In this document: positions 1-5,557 of the stretch, piece by piece | How positions within the stretch are numbered: position 1 is the first letter of the stretch | How the letters are laid out: each line of letters begins with the position of its first letter | Assembly (NCBI GenBank): GCA_017559045.1 | Contig: JAFYTB010000075.1 | Span: 1-5,557, forward strand | Origin: Eggerthellaceae bacterium | Lineage (GTDB): Bacteria; Actinomycetota; Coriobacteriia; Coriobacteriales; Eggerthellaceae | Length of the DNA: 5,557 bases | Direction: 5' to 3' | Notes under the pieces: generated by a model | Database searches by the model: none | Seen by the model: the letters and a program-made list of their open reading frames with translations, nothing else | Told to the model about the DNA's origin: nothing | Program-made: the position numbers and the translations under genes

Positions 1-1055
1 CGCCTGCGAATCCTGCAGGAGGTCTCGCTGGTGCGCTGGCGGCTATTACTCCAGAAAATGCCGTGGCGCATGCGGGGAATTGGATTGCCGCGTTTGTGCT
101 TTGCCTGTTCCCGCTGATTGAGTCCTTCTCTCCCGCAAGTGAGGCGGCGATGGGTTTGGTTACGTACGGTGACTCTATTGAGCGCATGAACAGACTTTCG
201 AAGGGAGAGGGAAGCGCGCCTGAGAAGGATGCTTCGATCGGCTGCTCCTCCGACAAATCTCCTTCCGTCGGAAACGCTTCTTGCGAGCCATCCCTCTGTG
301 GTGCTGAAACGGCTCCGGTTAACCCCGTTCCCGCTATTTGCTTCGAAAACGTCTCCTTTACGTATGGGTCCGGTGCGGGCGAGGTCCTTTCGGGGTTTGA
401 TCTTCGTGTCTCCGCTGGTCAAAGGATTGCGGTGCTGGGTCGCAGTGGTGCGGGCAAATCGACGATGGCGTCTCTGGTGCGAGGTGAGCGTATGCCCAGC
501 AGCGGATCTGTTTTCGTTGCTGGAATAAGTGCCGATTCACTGGGCGCCGAAGCGTCGAGCGTGGTTGGCGTCATTCGTCAGGATCCCCATCTCTTTAATT
601 GGACTCTGCGTGAGAATCTTGCGCTCGCCAAGCCCTCGGCAACCGATGGCGAGTTGGCTGAAGTGCTGGAGAAGGTTGGTCTTGGAACGCTGCTCGAACG
701 TTTGCCGAATGGTCTCGATACGATGGTCGATGAGCGTGGCCGTCGATTCTCGGGTGGCGAGCGTCATCGCATTGCCTTGGCGCGCGTGTTGCTGGCCAAT
801 ACTCCCATCGTGGTGCTTGATGAGCCTTTTGCCGGGCTTGATCCGGATACCGAACAGGCTCTCATCGACGTTATGTTCCGCACCCTCGAAGGTCGGACGG
901 TTGTTATGATCACGCATCACCTGCAGGGCGTTGCTGCGTGCGATCGTGTGGTCTTCCTCGAGGAAGGTCGGGTTGCCATTGACGGCGCGCCGACCTTCCT
1001 GGCGGGTGAGAATGCACGTTATCGTCATTTGCTCGCCGTGGACCTCTATCGATAG
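1..1055 (+). CDS. cydC: CydC-like ABC exporter subunit, C-terminal part (5' end outside window)
   Basis: The reading frame is open from the first complete codon (position 3) to TAG at 1053-1055, so the gene starts upstream; the GTG at 63 is internal. The first ~60 residues hold the last membrane helix and exit segment of an ABC exporter (WIAAFVLCLFPLIESFSPA), which resembles CydC more than CydD. A nucleotide-binding domain follows. Numbering from the GTG at 63: Walker A GRSGAGKST at 126-134, Q-loop Gln173, signature FSGGE at 229-233 (LSGGQ variant), Walker B VVLDE ending Asp253-Glu254, H-loop His285. All catalytic residues are present. CydC pairs with CydD in the inner membrane to export cysteine/glutathione, which supports cytochrome bd assembly (family knowledge). 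The linker between membrane and ATPase domains (about residues 47-90) is long, Ser/Pro-rich and has Cys61, Cys74 and Cys79. Another heterodimeric ABC exporter half cannot be excluded because the membrane domain is mostly missing. Confidence 0.85.
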   Translation, partial: PANPAGGLAGALAAITPENAVAHAGNWIAAFVLCLFPLIESFSPASEAAMGLVTYGDSIERMNRLSKGEGSAPEKDASIGCSSDKSPSVGNASCEPSLCGAETAPVNPVPAICFENVSFTYGSGAGEVLSGFDLRVSAGQRIAVLGRSGAGKSTMASLVRGERMPSSGSVFVAGISADSLGAEASSVVGVIRQDPHLFNWTLRENLALAKPSATDGELAEVLEKVGLGTLLERLPNGLDTMVDERGRRFSGGERHRIALARVLLANTPIVVLDEPFAGLDPDTEQALIDVMFRTLEGRTVVMITHHLQGVAACDRVVFLEEGRVAIDGAPTFLAGENARYRHLLAVDLYR

Positions 1056-1057
1056 GA

Positions 1058-1078
1058 TGCCGTTGCGGCAGTATTTTT
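1058..1078 (+). terminator. Probable intrinsic terminator after cydC
   Basis: Three bases after the cydC stop codon, TGCCG (1058-1062) and CGGCA (1066-1070) form a perfect 5-bp GC-rich stem with a TTG loop. GTA and then five T residues (1074-1078) follow. The order stem then T tract fits a rho-independent terminator reading on the + strand. The stem is short, so strength is uncertain. There is no matching A tract on the other side, so it should not end transcripts coming from the convergent ATPase gene. Confidence 0.5.
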
Positions 1079-1094
1079 GCGGCGCTTGGATCGA

Positions 1095-1184
1095 TCCGTC
1101 TGGATTGCCTGGCGTTTACGCCCTTGTGCCTAGATCACCTGGTGTTTACGCTCTTGCGCCTAGGTCACTCGCTGCCTACGCTCT
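1095..1184 (-). repeat. Three tandem 30-bp imperfect repeats spanning the ATPase gene's stop codon
   Basis: Read on the - strand, three consecutive 30-bp units lie at 1184-1155, 1154-1125 and 1124-1095. They begin AGAGCGTAG, AGAGCGTAA and AGGGCGTAA. By hand alignment the first and second agree at about 23 of 30 positions and the second and third at about 22 of 30. The first unit contains the last two codons and the TAG stop of the ATPase gene. The period is a multiple of three, so each unit repeats the pattern Arg-Ala-stop in the same frame. The units fill most of the gap between the two convergent genes. A short GGCG/CGCC inverted pair with a 4-base loop lies at 1111-1122. No clear terminator for the ATPase gene is seen here. 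Confidence 0.8.
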
Positions 1185-3227
1185 CATGGTTCTCATAGCG
1201 TTGAGGATTGCGGCGACAGCCACGCCCACGTCGGCGAGGATGGCGAGCCAGAGGTTGGCGAATCCCAGTGAAGCGAGTGCCAGCACGGCGAACTTCACTC
1301 CCAAAGAGAAGACGATGTTCTGATGCACGATTCGCATTGTCTTGCGAGCAATACGCTTGGCGAGGGCGACGCTCGAGAGGCTGTCGTCCATAAGTACGAT
1401 GTCGGCTGCCTCAATGGCCGCGTCTGAGCCGATTGCTCCCATGGCGATGCCGACGTCGGATCTCATGAGGACGGGTGCGTCATTGATGCCGTCACCCACG
1501 AAGGCGAGCTTCTTGCCCTTTTCCTGGCCTGCAAGGAGCTCCTCGATCTTCGCTACCTTGTCTTGGGGTAGAAGGTTGGCGCAAATTTGAGTGATGCCCA
1601 GCTGTCTGGCGATGGGCTCTGCGGCTTCGGTTCGGTCGCCCGTCAGCATGATGGTGCGGGTGACGCCTGCTTCACGAAGGGCGGAAATCGCTTTTTCCGC
1701 ACTTGGTTTAGCCGAATCGCATACCAAGATTCTCCCGATGAATTCTCCGTCAACTGCAACGTGTGCGAGCGCGCCGGCTGCCGTGTCGTCGTTTTCGCGC
1801 TCGAGCAGCTTGATGCCGCTGGCATGCATGAGCCTAGCGTTTCCGACAAGTACGGGTTGCCCGTCGATTACTGCGCTGATGCCGTGTCCGCCTGCTTCTT
1901 TAACGTTTTCGACGCGAGAAAGATCCAAGGGGCCGTGATCGCTTTCGTATGCGTTGCGGATCGCCCCGGCTATGGGGTGAGTGGAGAAGCCCTCGGCATG
2001 TGCTGCGACATACAGGACTTTCGCACCGTTGTAGGCATTGGCTGGCTCGACGTTTGCCACGGTAAAGCTACCTGTGGTGAGCGTTCCCGTTTTATCGAAT
2101 GCCACGGTGTTCACATGGGAAAGCGTTTCGAGGTAGTTGCTGCCCTTGATGAGGATGCCTCGCCTCGAGGCTCCGCCAATGGCGCAGAAAAATGAAAGCG
2201 GAACCGAGATGACTAGAGCGCAGGGGCACGATACAACGAGGAAGACGAGGCCTCGCTGCACCCAGTCTGCCCAAGCTTGTCCAAGTAGCAGCGGCGGGAC
2301 GATGGCGAGCAATAACGCGATTGCAACAACGGTGGGCGTGTACCAACGGGCAAAGCGGGTTATGAAGTTTTCGGTTCGGGTCTTCTTGTCGGTGGCTTCT
2401 TCGACGAGCTTCAGGATGCGGCTGACGGTCGAACTTTCGTAAGGCTTGCTTGCGCGTATCGTGAGTGCATTGGTGAGGTTCACGCAACCAGAGAGCGTCT
2501 CATCGCCCGGCTCTGCGATTCGAGGAACGGATTCGCCTGTAAGCGCGGCCGTATCGATCTGCGATTCGCCAACGACGACTACGCCGTCAAGGGGGATGCG
2601 CTCGCCTGGTTTCACCACGAATTCGTCGCCGATGCGTACGGTGCGAGGATCGACTTGCTCAAGCACGCCGTTTCGCATGACGTTCGCGTACTCCGGTGCG
2701 ATGTCCATCATCTCTCTGATTGATTTTCGGGATTTACCCACTGCGTAGCTTTGGAGAAGTTCGCCGACCTGGAAGAAGAGCATGACGGCGGCGCCTTCAG
2801 CCATATGCGGGTCGCTTTCGGGGAAGAAGACCAAGGCAAATGCGCCGAATGTGGCGACGGTCATGAGGAAATCTTCGCCGAACACCTGACCGCGGCCAAT
2901 GTTTCGGAAAGCGCCGAGGATCACGTCGTATCCAGCTAAAAGGTAGGGGATGAGGTAAAGCACGAACTCGACGGCGATACTGTTGACGCCAAGCTGAAGA
3001 CCCAGCGTGTCAGCGTAGCCGAGTTTTACGAGTACTGTGATGATAACGAACAGCGCAATTGCGATAGCCATGCGGATGATGGTGCGCTTGTTGTGGTCGT
3101 GGTCATGATCGGTGGCGTGATCGTGGCCGCATCCGCACCCGCACCCACATGAATTTGCGGAAGCTTGTTCTTTTTCGGTTTCATGGTTGCACCCGCACGA
3201 GGTGCAACAATTCTTTTCGATATCCAT
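1176..3227 (-). CDS. cadA: Zn/Cd/Pb-type P1B heavy-metal efflux ATPase
   Basis: This 683-residue membrane pump couples ATP hydrolysis to export of soft divalent metals such as Zn(II), Cd(II) or Pb(II). Motifs in order: Cys/His-rich tail at residues 7-45; membrane helices from about 50; actuator loop TGES at 230-233; ion-path CPC at 334-336; phosphorylation motif DKTGTLT at 378-384 (Asp378 is phosphorylated); the HP pair His417-Pro418 of the nucleotide domain; hinge GDGINDAP at 578-585. Lys645 and Asp666, in the last two helices, match the Lys/Asp pair characteristic of ZntA-type (P1B-2) pumps, arguing against a Cu(I) pump. The classical N-terminal HMA domain is absent and the tail replaces it. 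The ATG at 3225-3227 lies 4 bp after the stop codon of the sensor gene; only a weak Shine-Dalgarno is seen, so translational coupling is likely. The preference among Zn, Cd and Pb cannot be read from sequence; zntA would be an equally fair symbol. Confidence 0.95.
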   Translation of the reverse strand: MDIEKNCCTSCGCNHETEKEQASANSCGCGCGCGHDHATDHDHDHNKRTIIRMAIAIALFVIITVLVKLGYADTLGLQLGVNSIAVEFVLYLIPYLLAGYDVILGAFRNIGRGQVFGEDFLMTVATFGAFALVFFPESDPHMAEGAAVMLFFQVGELLQSYAVGKSRKSIREMMDIAPEYANVMRNGVLEQVDPRTVRIGDEFVVKPGERIPLDGVVVVGESQIDTAALTGESVPRIAEPGDETLSGCVNLTNALTIRASKPYESSTVSRILKLVEEATDKKTRTENFITRFARWYTPTVVAIALLLAIVPPLLLGQAWADWVQRGLVFLVVSCPCALVISVPLSFFCAIGGASRRGILIKGSNYLETLSHVNTVAFDKTGTLTTGSFTVANVEPANAYNGAKVLYVAAHAEGFSTHPIAGAIRNAYESDHGPLDLSRVENVKEAGGHGISAVIDGQPVLVGNARLMHASGIKLLERENDDTAAGALAHVAVDGEFIGRILVCDSAKPSAEKAISALREAGVTRTIMLTGDRTEAAEPIARQLGITQICANLLPQDKVAKIEELLAGQEKGKKLAFVGDGINDAPVLMRSDVGIAMGAIGSDAAIEAADIVLMDDSLSSVALAKRIARKTMRIVHQNIVFSLGVKFAVLALASLGFANLWLAILADVGVAVAAILNAMRTMRA

Positions 3228-3231
3228 GGTG

Positions 3232-3615
3232 TTACTCGCAAATATGGCTCATACCCTGAGCGAGTATGGTATGGACATGGTCGTCGGCGAGCGAGTACAC
3301 CATATTTTTGCCCTCGCGGTGGAAGCGAACGAGACGTGCCTGCTTGAGGATGCGGAGCTGATGCGAAACGGCGCTTTGCGTCGCTCCGACGGCTTCGGTG
3401 ATGTGTGCGACGCAGAGATCCTGGTCCATGAGAGCGAAGAGAATCTTAATGCGCGTGGTGTCCGAGAACACTTTGAACAGATCGGCGAGATCGTAGAGCA
3501 TCTCTTCTTCGGGCATGCCGGATATTTCTAAAGCGACGTGGTCGCAGCATTCTGGGGTGTGGGGGTTGGGCTCTGCGATGCTGGAAGGCTCGTGCGTGCG
3601 CTTGTTGTGCTCCAT
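3232..3615 (-). CDS. ArsR/SmtB-family metal-sensing repressor
   Basis: A 127-residue winged-helix dimeric DNA-binding protein, first gene of the operon and probable repressor of itself and the efflux ATPase. The DNA-reading helix-turn-helix is at residues 79-96 (TQSAVSHQLRILKQARLV), with the wing around 97-108. The C-terminal helix carries Asp111, His113, His124 and Glu127, matching in identity and spacing the alpha5 Zn(II) site of SmtB (Asp104, His106, His117, Glu120). Cys68 and His71 in the LCVAH segment, with Cys23, Cys24 and His26 in the N-terminal arm, could form a second site at the alpha3N position used by CadC-type sensors. I chose the ATG at 3613-3615 because AGGAG lies 5 bases upstream; a TTG at 3643-3645 would add 10 residues but falls inside the operator and near the predicted transcript start. 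Zn(II) is the best guess for the inducer; Cd(II) or Pb(II) through the cysteines is possible. smtB, ziaR, czrA or cadC could all be argued as names, so no symbol is given. Confidence 0.93.
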   Translation of the reverse strand: MEHNKRTHEPSSIAEPNPHTPECCDHVALEISGMPEEEMLYDLADLFKVFSDTTRIKILFALMDQDLCVAHITEAVGATQSAVSHQLRILKQARLVRFHREGKNMVYSLADDHVHTILAQGMSHICE

Positions 3616-3620
3616 GGTTA

Positions 3621-3625
3621 CTCCT
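3621..3625 (-). promoter_or_regulatory. Ribosome binding site of the metal sensor gene (decides its start)
   Basis: On the - strand AGGAG is followed by TAACC and then the ATG at 3615-3613. This is a near-consensus Shine-Dalgarno at 5-base spacing, and it supports the ATG over the upstream TTG at 3645. Confidence 0.85.
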
Positions 3626-3628
3626 GTG

Positions 3629-3662
3629 CTATAACGTATGTTCAATTGTTCATATGTTATAG
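3629..3662. promoter_or_regulatory. 34-bp palindromic operator of the sensor-ATPase operon
   Basis: An imperfect palindrome centred between 3645 and 3646, with 14 of 17 base pairs complementary. The outer arms are CTATAAC/GTTATAG, then TATG/CATA, and the centre is CAATTG. On the - strand it includes ATATGAACA, the kind of AT-rich half-site recognised by SmtB/CzrA-type repressors (family knowledge). It covers the -10 box and the predicted transcription start of the operon, so a bound dimer would block RNA polymerase. Binding by the encoded sensor is inferred from position and symmetry. Confidence 0.85.
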
Positions 3663-3684
3663 ACGAAATTAGTTATTAAATCAA
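3656..3684 (-). promoter_or_regulatory. Sigma-70-type promoter of the sensor-ATPase operon
   Basis: On the - strand, -35 TTGATT (3684-3679, 4 of 6 to consensus) and -10 TATAAC (3661-3656, 5 of 6) are separated by exactly 17 bases. The predicted start is near 3649, giving a leader of about 34 bases to the ATG at 3615. The -10 box lies in one arm of the palindromic operator. Confidence 0.8.
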
Positions 3685-3797
3685 GCATGCAATCCGAGTT
3701 CGGTGGGTACCGTGCGCCGTTTCTCCCCGCCGTGCACCTGTGTCGAGGGTAGTTCTAAGAATTTTGCCTTTCTTGCGTCGTAGGCTTTGCATACGGA

Positions 3798-3805
3798 AGG
3801 GAGGG
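3798..3805 (+). promoter_or_regulatory. Ribosome binding site of the OPT transporter gene
   Basis: A purine-rich AGGGAGGG ends 4 bases before the GTG at 3810 and supports that GTG as the start. Upstream, in the rest of the 3663-3797 gap, I find no convincing -35/-10 pair on the + strand, riboswitch or attenuator. Confidence 0.75.
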
Positions 3806-3809
3806 CTCT

Positions 3810-5471
3810 GTGGAAGACTTAAAAGGCCAGCTAACTTTGCGCGGCGTGCTTGTCGGCTGCATTGGCTGTGCGGTTATCACCGCATCTTCGGCGTATATTG
3901 CCCTCAAGATGGGTGCGCTTCCGTGGCCGATTGTGTTTGCGGCGCTTGTCTCCCTGTTCTTCCTCAAGGCCGTCTCCAAGGGATCCGCGTCGCTCAACGA
4001 GGCGAACGTCACCCACACGGTGATGTCAGCTGGCGCCATGGTGGCGGGCGGACTCGCCTTCACCATCCCTGGTGCCTGGATGCTTGGGTTGGCTGACGAG
4101 ATCAGCGTGGAGCATATGCTCGTCGTCTCGCTCGCCGGTGTCGCAGTGGGTCTTGTGTGCACCGCGATCTTGCGCAGTCATTTTGTTGATGAAGCCGAAT
4201 TGGAATTTCCTATTGGCCAAGCCGCTGCGCAAACGCTGATTGCGGGCGATGCAGGCGGCTCGATGGGGAAGAAGCTGTTTGGGGCTATGGGTTTTGCTGG
4301 TGCGTTCGCCGTCTTGCGCGATGCGCTTGGTGTTATTCCCTCCATGGTGCTGGCCCTTCCCATTCCCGGAGTAACGTTCGGAATTTATCTTTCTCCGATG
4401 ATGCTCTCCATTGGCTATTTGGTGGGCACGGGTGCTGTGCTCGCATGGTTCGCAGGAGCCGTTTTCGGTAACTTCGGCATCGTCGTTGCGGGAAGCGCTG
4501 CGGGTTTTTGGGATGTTTCTGCTGGTCAATCGCTTGTTTCTAGTGTGGGAATGGGCGTTATGATGGGCTGCGGTTTCGCGGTTGTATTCAAGGATGTTGC
4601 TCCGAGGGCTATTTCGGCTCTGCGCTGCAGTTCTGCTCGTTCGGCCGTATCTTCCGCCTTCGGTTTGACGGCTGGATTTGCGGGACTCATTGTTGCTGCG
4701 GTTGTTGTGGCCCTTTGCATGGGTCTCTCCTTGAGTCCCGTTGCTAGCGTCGTTCTGGTTCTTCTTGCTTTTGTTGCCACATCTATGAGTGCCCAAAGTG
4801 TTGGCCAGACGGGTATCGACCCTATGGAGATCTTCGGCCTAATCGCACTGCTGCTCATTGCGGCTTTCTCTGATGTCTCACAGGTTCAGCTTTTCTTCAT
4901 TGCCGCCGTGGTTGCAGTTGCATGCGGACTTGCCGGCGATGTTATGAACGACTTTAAAGCTGGCCGCATGCTGGGAACGAATCCCCGAGCCCAGATTGTC
5001 GGTCAGGCAATTGGCGCTGTGCTGGGAGCGTTTGTGTCGGTTGCGGTCATGCTTGTGCTGCTGAAGGCTTACGGCGCGGATGCCTTTGGTCCTGGGGGAG
5101 CGTTTGTCGCTGCGCAGGCGTCGGTTGTCGCCACGATGGTCTCGGGAATCCCGTGCGTTCCGGCCTTTCTGATCGGTCTTGCGCTGGGCTTTGCCCTCCA
5201 TTGCTTGAGGTTGCCCTCAATGATGATTGGCTTGGGCATTTACCTGCCGTTCTATTTGTCGCTTACCGCTTTTCTCGGTTGCATGGCGAAGCTTGCTTAT
5301 GACTGGGTGGGTAAACGTCGCCTTGCAGATCTGGATGAGGCCGAACGTGCCGAAAAGGAAGCGGCTCGTCAGGAAACAGGCTTGGTTGTGGCTTCGGGTC
5401 TGCTTGGTGGCGAATCGATCGTCGGCATCGTGATCGCGCTCGTTCTTACATTCAGCGGTTTCATTTTGTAA
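3810..5471 (+). CDS. OPT/YSL-family transporter
   Basis: A 553-residue, strongly hydrophobic multi-spanning membrane protein with a GTG start preceded by a good ribosome binding site. OPT-family marks visible are TLRGVLVG near the N terminus, YIALKMG at 29-35 (the YxxLKxG signature), NEANVTHTVMSAG at 63-75 (matching the conserved N..QT..SAG segment) and ELEFPIGQAAAQTL at 130-143 (matching the E.xFPxG.A segment). A charged helix-like loop around residues 500-520 precedes a last helix after ASGLLGGES, as in other bacterial OPT proteins. The length is within the usual range. Members import oligopeptides, or in the YSL branch metal-chelate complexes, probably driven by the proton gradient (family knowledge). 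The substrate cannot be read here. It is divergent from the metal operon, with its start about 148 bp from the operator, so co-regulation is possible but not shown. Confidence 0.9.
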   Translation: MEDLKGQLTLRGVLVGCIGCAVITASSAYIALKMGALPWPIVFAALVSLFFLKAVSKGSASLNEANVTHTVMSAGAMVAGGLAFTIPGAWMLGLADEISVEHMLVVSLAGVAVGLVCTAILRSHFVDEAELEFPIGQAAAQTLIAGDAGGSMGKKLFGAMGFAGAFAVLRDALGVIPSMVLALPIPGVTFGIYLSPMMLSIGYLVGTGAVLAWFAGAVFGNFGIVVAGSAAGFWDVSAGQSLVSSVGMGVMMGCGFAVVFKDVAPRAISALRCSSARSAVSSAFGLTAGFAGLIVAAVVVALCMGLSLSPVASVVLVLLAFVATSMSAQSVGQTGIDPMEIFGLIALLLIAAFSDVSQVQLFFIAAVVAVACGLAGDVMNDFKAGRMLGTNPRAQIVGQAIGAVLGAFVSVAVMLVLLKAYGADAFGPGGAFVAAQASVVATMVSGIPCVPAFLIGLALGFALHCLRLPSMMIGLGIYLPFYLSLTAFLGCMAKLAYDWVGKRRLADLDEAERAEKEAARQETGLVVASGLLGGESIVGIVIALVLTFSGFIL

Positions 5472-5513
5472 GAGCGTGACACTTGAGGGACGGAGTTAGC
5501 TGACGGATGGGCT

Positions 5514-5557
5514 CGTAGCTGCTGTCACATTTTCGCGAAAATGTGACAGCAGCTACG
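5514..5557. repeat. Perfect 44-bp palindrome after the OPT gene (possible terminator)
   Basis: Two 22-base arms are exactly complementary with no interruption; the centre is ACATTTTCGCGAAAATGT, with the axis between 5535 and 5536. As RNA it would form a stem of about 20 bp with a CGCG loop, starting 42 bases after the OPT stop codon, which fits a strong transcript end. No T tract can be seen because the window stops at the last base of the palindrome, so a rho-independent terminator is not proven. It could also be one copy of a dispersed intergenic inverted repeat, or extend further: position 5513 is T and its partner would be 5558. Confidence 0.9.

Noticed and set aside
1088..1097. Perfect 10-bp palindrome GGATCGATCC in the convergent gap
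   Set aside because: It is short enough to occur by chance and is not near a promoter.
931..1323. A + strand open frame crossing the end of cydC, the repeat region and the 3' end of the ATPase gene, with a repeated PGVYAL/PRS peptide pattern
   Set aside because: It overlaps two well-supported genes, has no clear ribosome binding site, and its peptide repeat is just the 30-bp DNA repeat read in an open frame.
1587..2195. Long + strand open frame opposite the ATPase gene
   Set aside because: It is antisense to conserved ATPase motifs and shows no recognisable domain; it is explained by codon bias of the true gene.
3616..3645. Longer form of the metal sensor starting at TTG 3645
   Set aside because: The TTG sits in the middle of the operator and only about 4 bases from the predicted transcript start, while the ATG at 3615 has a near-perfect AGGAG.
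3663..3797. Possible riboswitch or attenuator in the leader of the OPT gene
   Set aside because: Only short, scattered complementarities and a repeated CCGTGC are present; no known riboswitch core, terminator hairpin or T tract can be seen.
4026..4796. Long - strand open frame opposite the OPT gene
   Set aside because: Its predicted protein is polar and low-complexity, with composition typical of a reversed membrane-protein gene, and the OPT gene on the other strand has clear family motifs.
5514..5557. Hairpin telomere of a linear replicon
   Set aside because: The symmetry and CGCG centre would fit, but no telomere resolvase gene, phage genes or other support lie in the window, and a strong transcript-end hairpin after a gene is much simpler.

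Overview
This window carries four protein genes from a bacterium of medium-to-high G+C content. The layout suggests a Gram-positive actinobacterial lineage, possibly Coriobacteriia. That assignment rests on general look only (a split CydC-type ABC subunit, GTG start use, AGGAG-type ribosome binding sites, gene style) and is weakly supported; no rRNA or tRNA is present to settle it.

Layout: (1) Positions 1-1055, + strand: the 3' part of a CydC-like thiol-exporting ABC transporter gene, cut by the window edge and followed by a short hairpin with a T tract. (2) Positions 1056-1175: a convergent gap holding three diverged 30-bp tandem units, the first of which includes the end and stop codon of the next gene. 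(3) Positions 1176-3615, - strand: a two-gene operon made of an ArsR/SmtB-family metal sensor and a Zn/Cd/Pb-type P1B ATPase, separated by 4 bp. It is preceded by a well-formed promoter whose -10 box lies inside a 34-bp imperfect palindrome, the likely operator. (4) Positions 3616-3809: a divergent intergenic region. (5) Positions 3810-5471, + strand: an OPT-family membrane transporter. (6) Positions 5514-5557: a perfect 44-bp palindrome running exactly to the window edge.

How the parts work together: the sensor and ATPase form a classic self-regulated metal-efflux unit. The sensor should sit on the operator when metal is low and release it when Zn(II) or a similar ion binds its C-terminal-helix site, so that the pump is made and exports the ion. 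The ATPase lacks the usual N-terminal HMA domain and instead has a short Cys/His-rich tail. CydC, with an unseen CydD partner, would export cysteine or glutathione and support cytochrome bd assembly. The OPT transporter is divergent from the metal operon; a functional link (for example uptake of peptides or metal chelates) is only a suggestion. I see no mobile element, CRISPR array, RNA gene or clearly new multi-gene system. The less ordinary items are the repeat that re-uses the pump's stop codon, the exact terminal palindrome, and the metal-binding tail.
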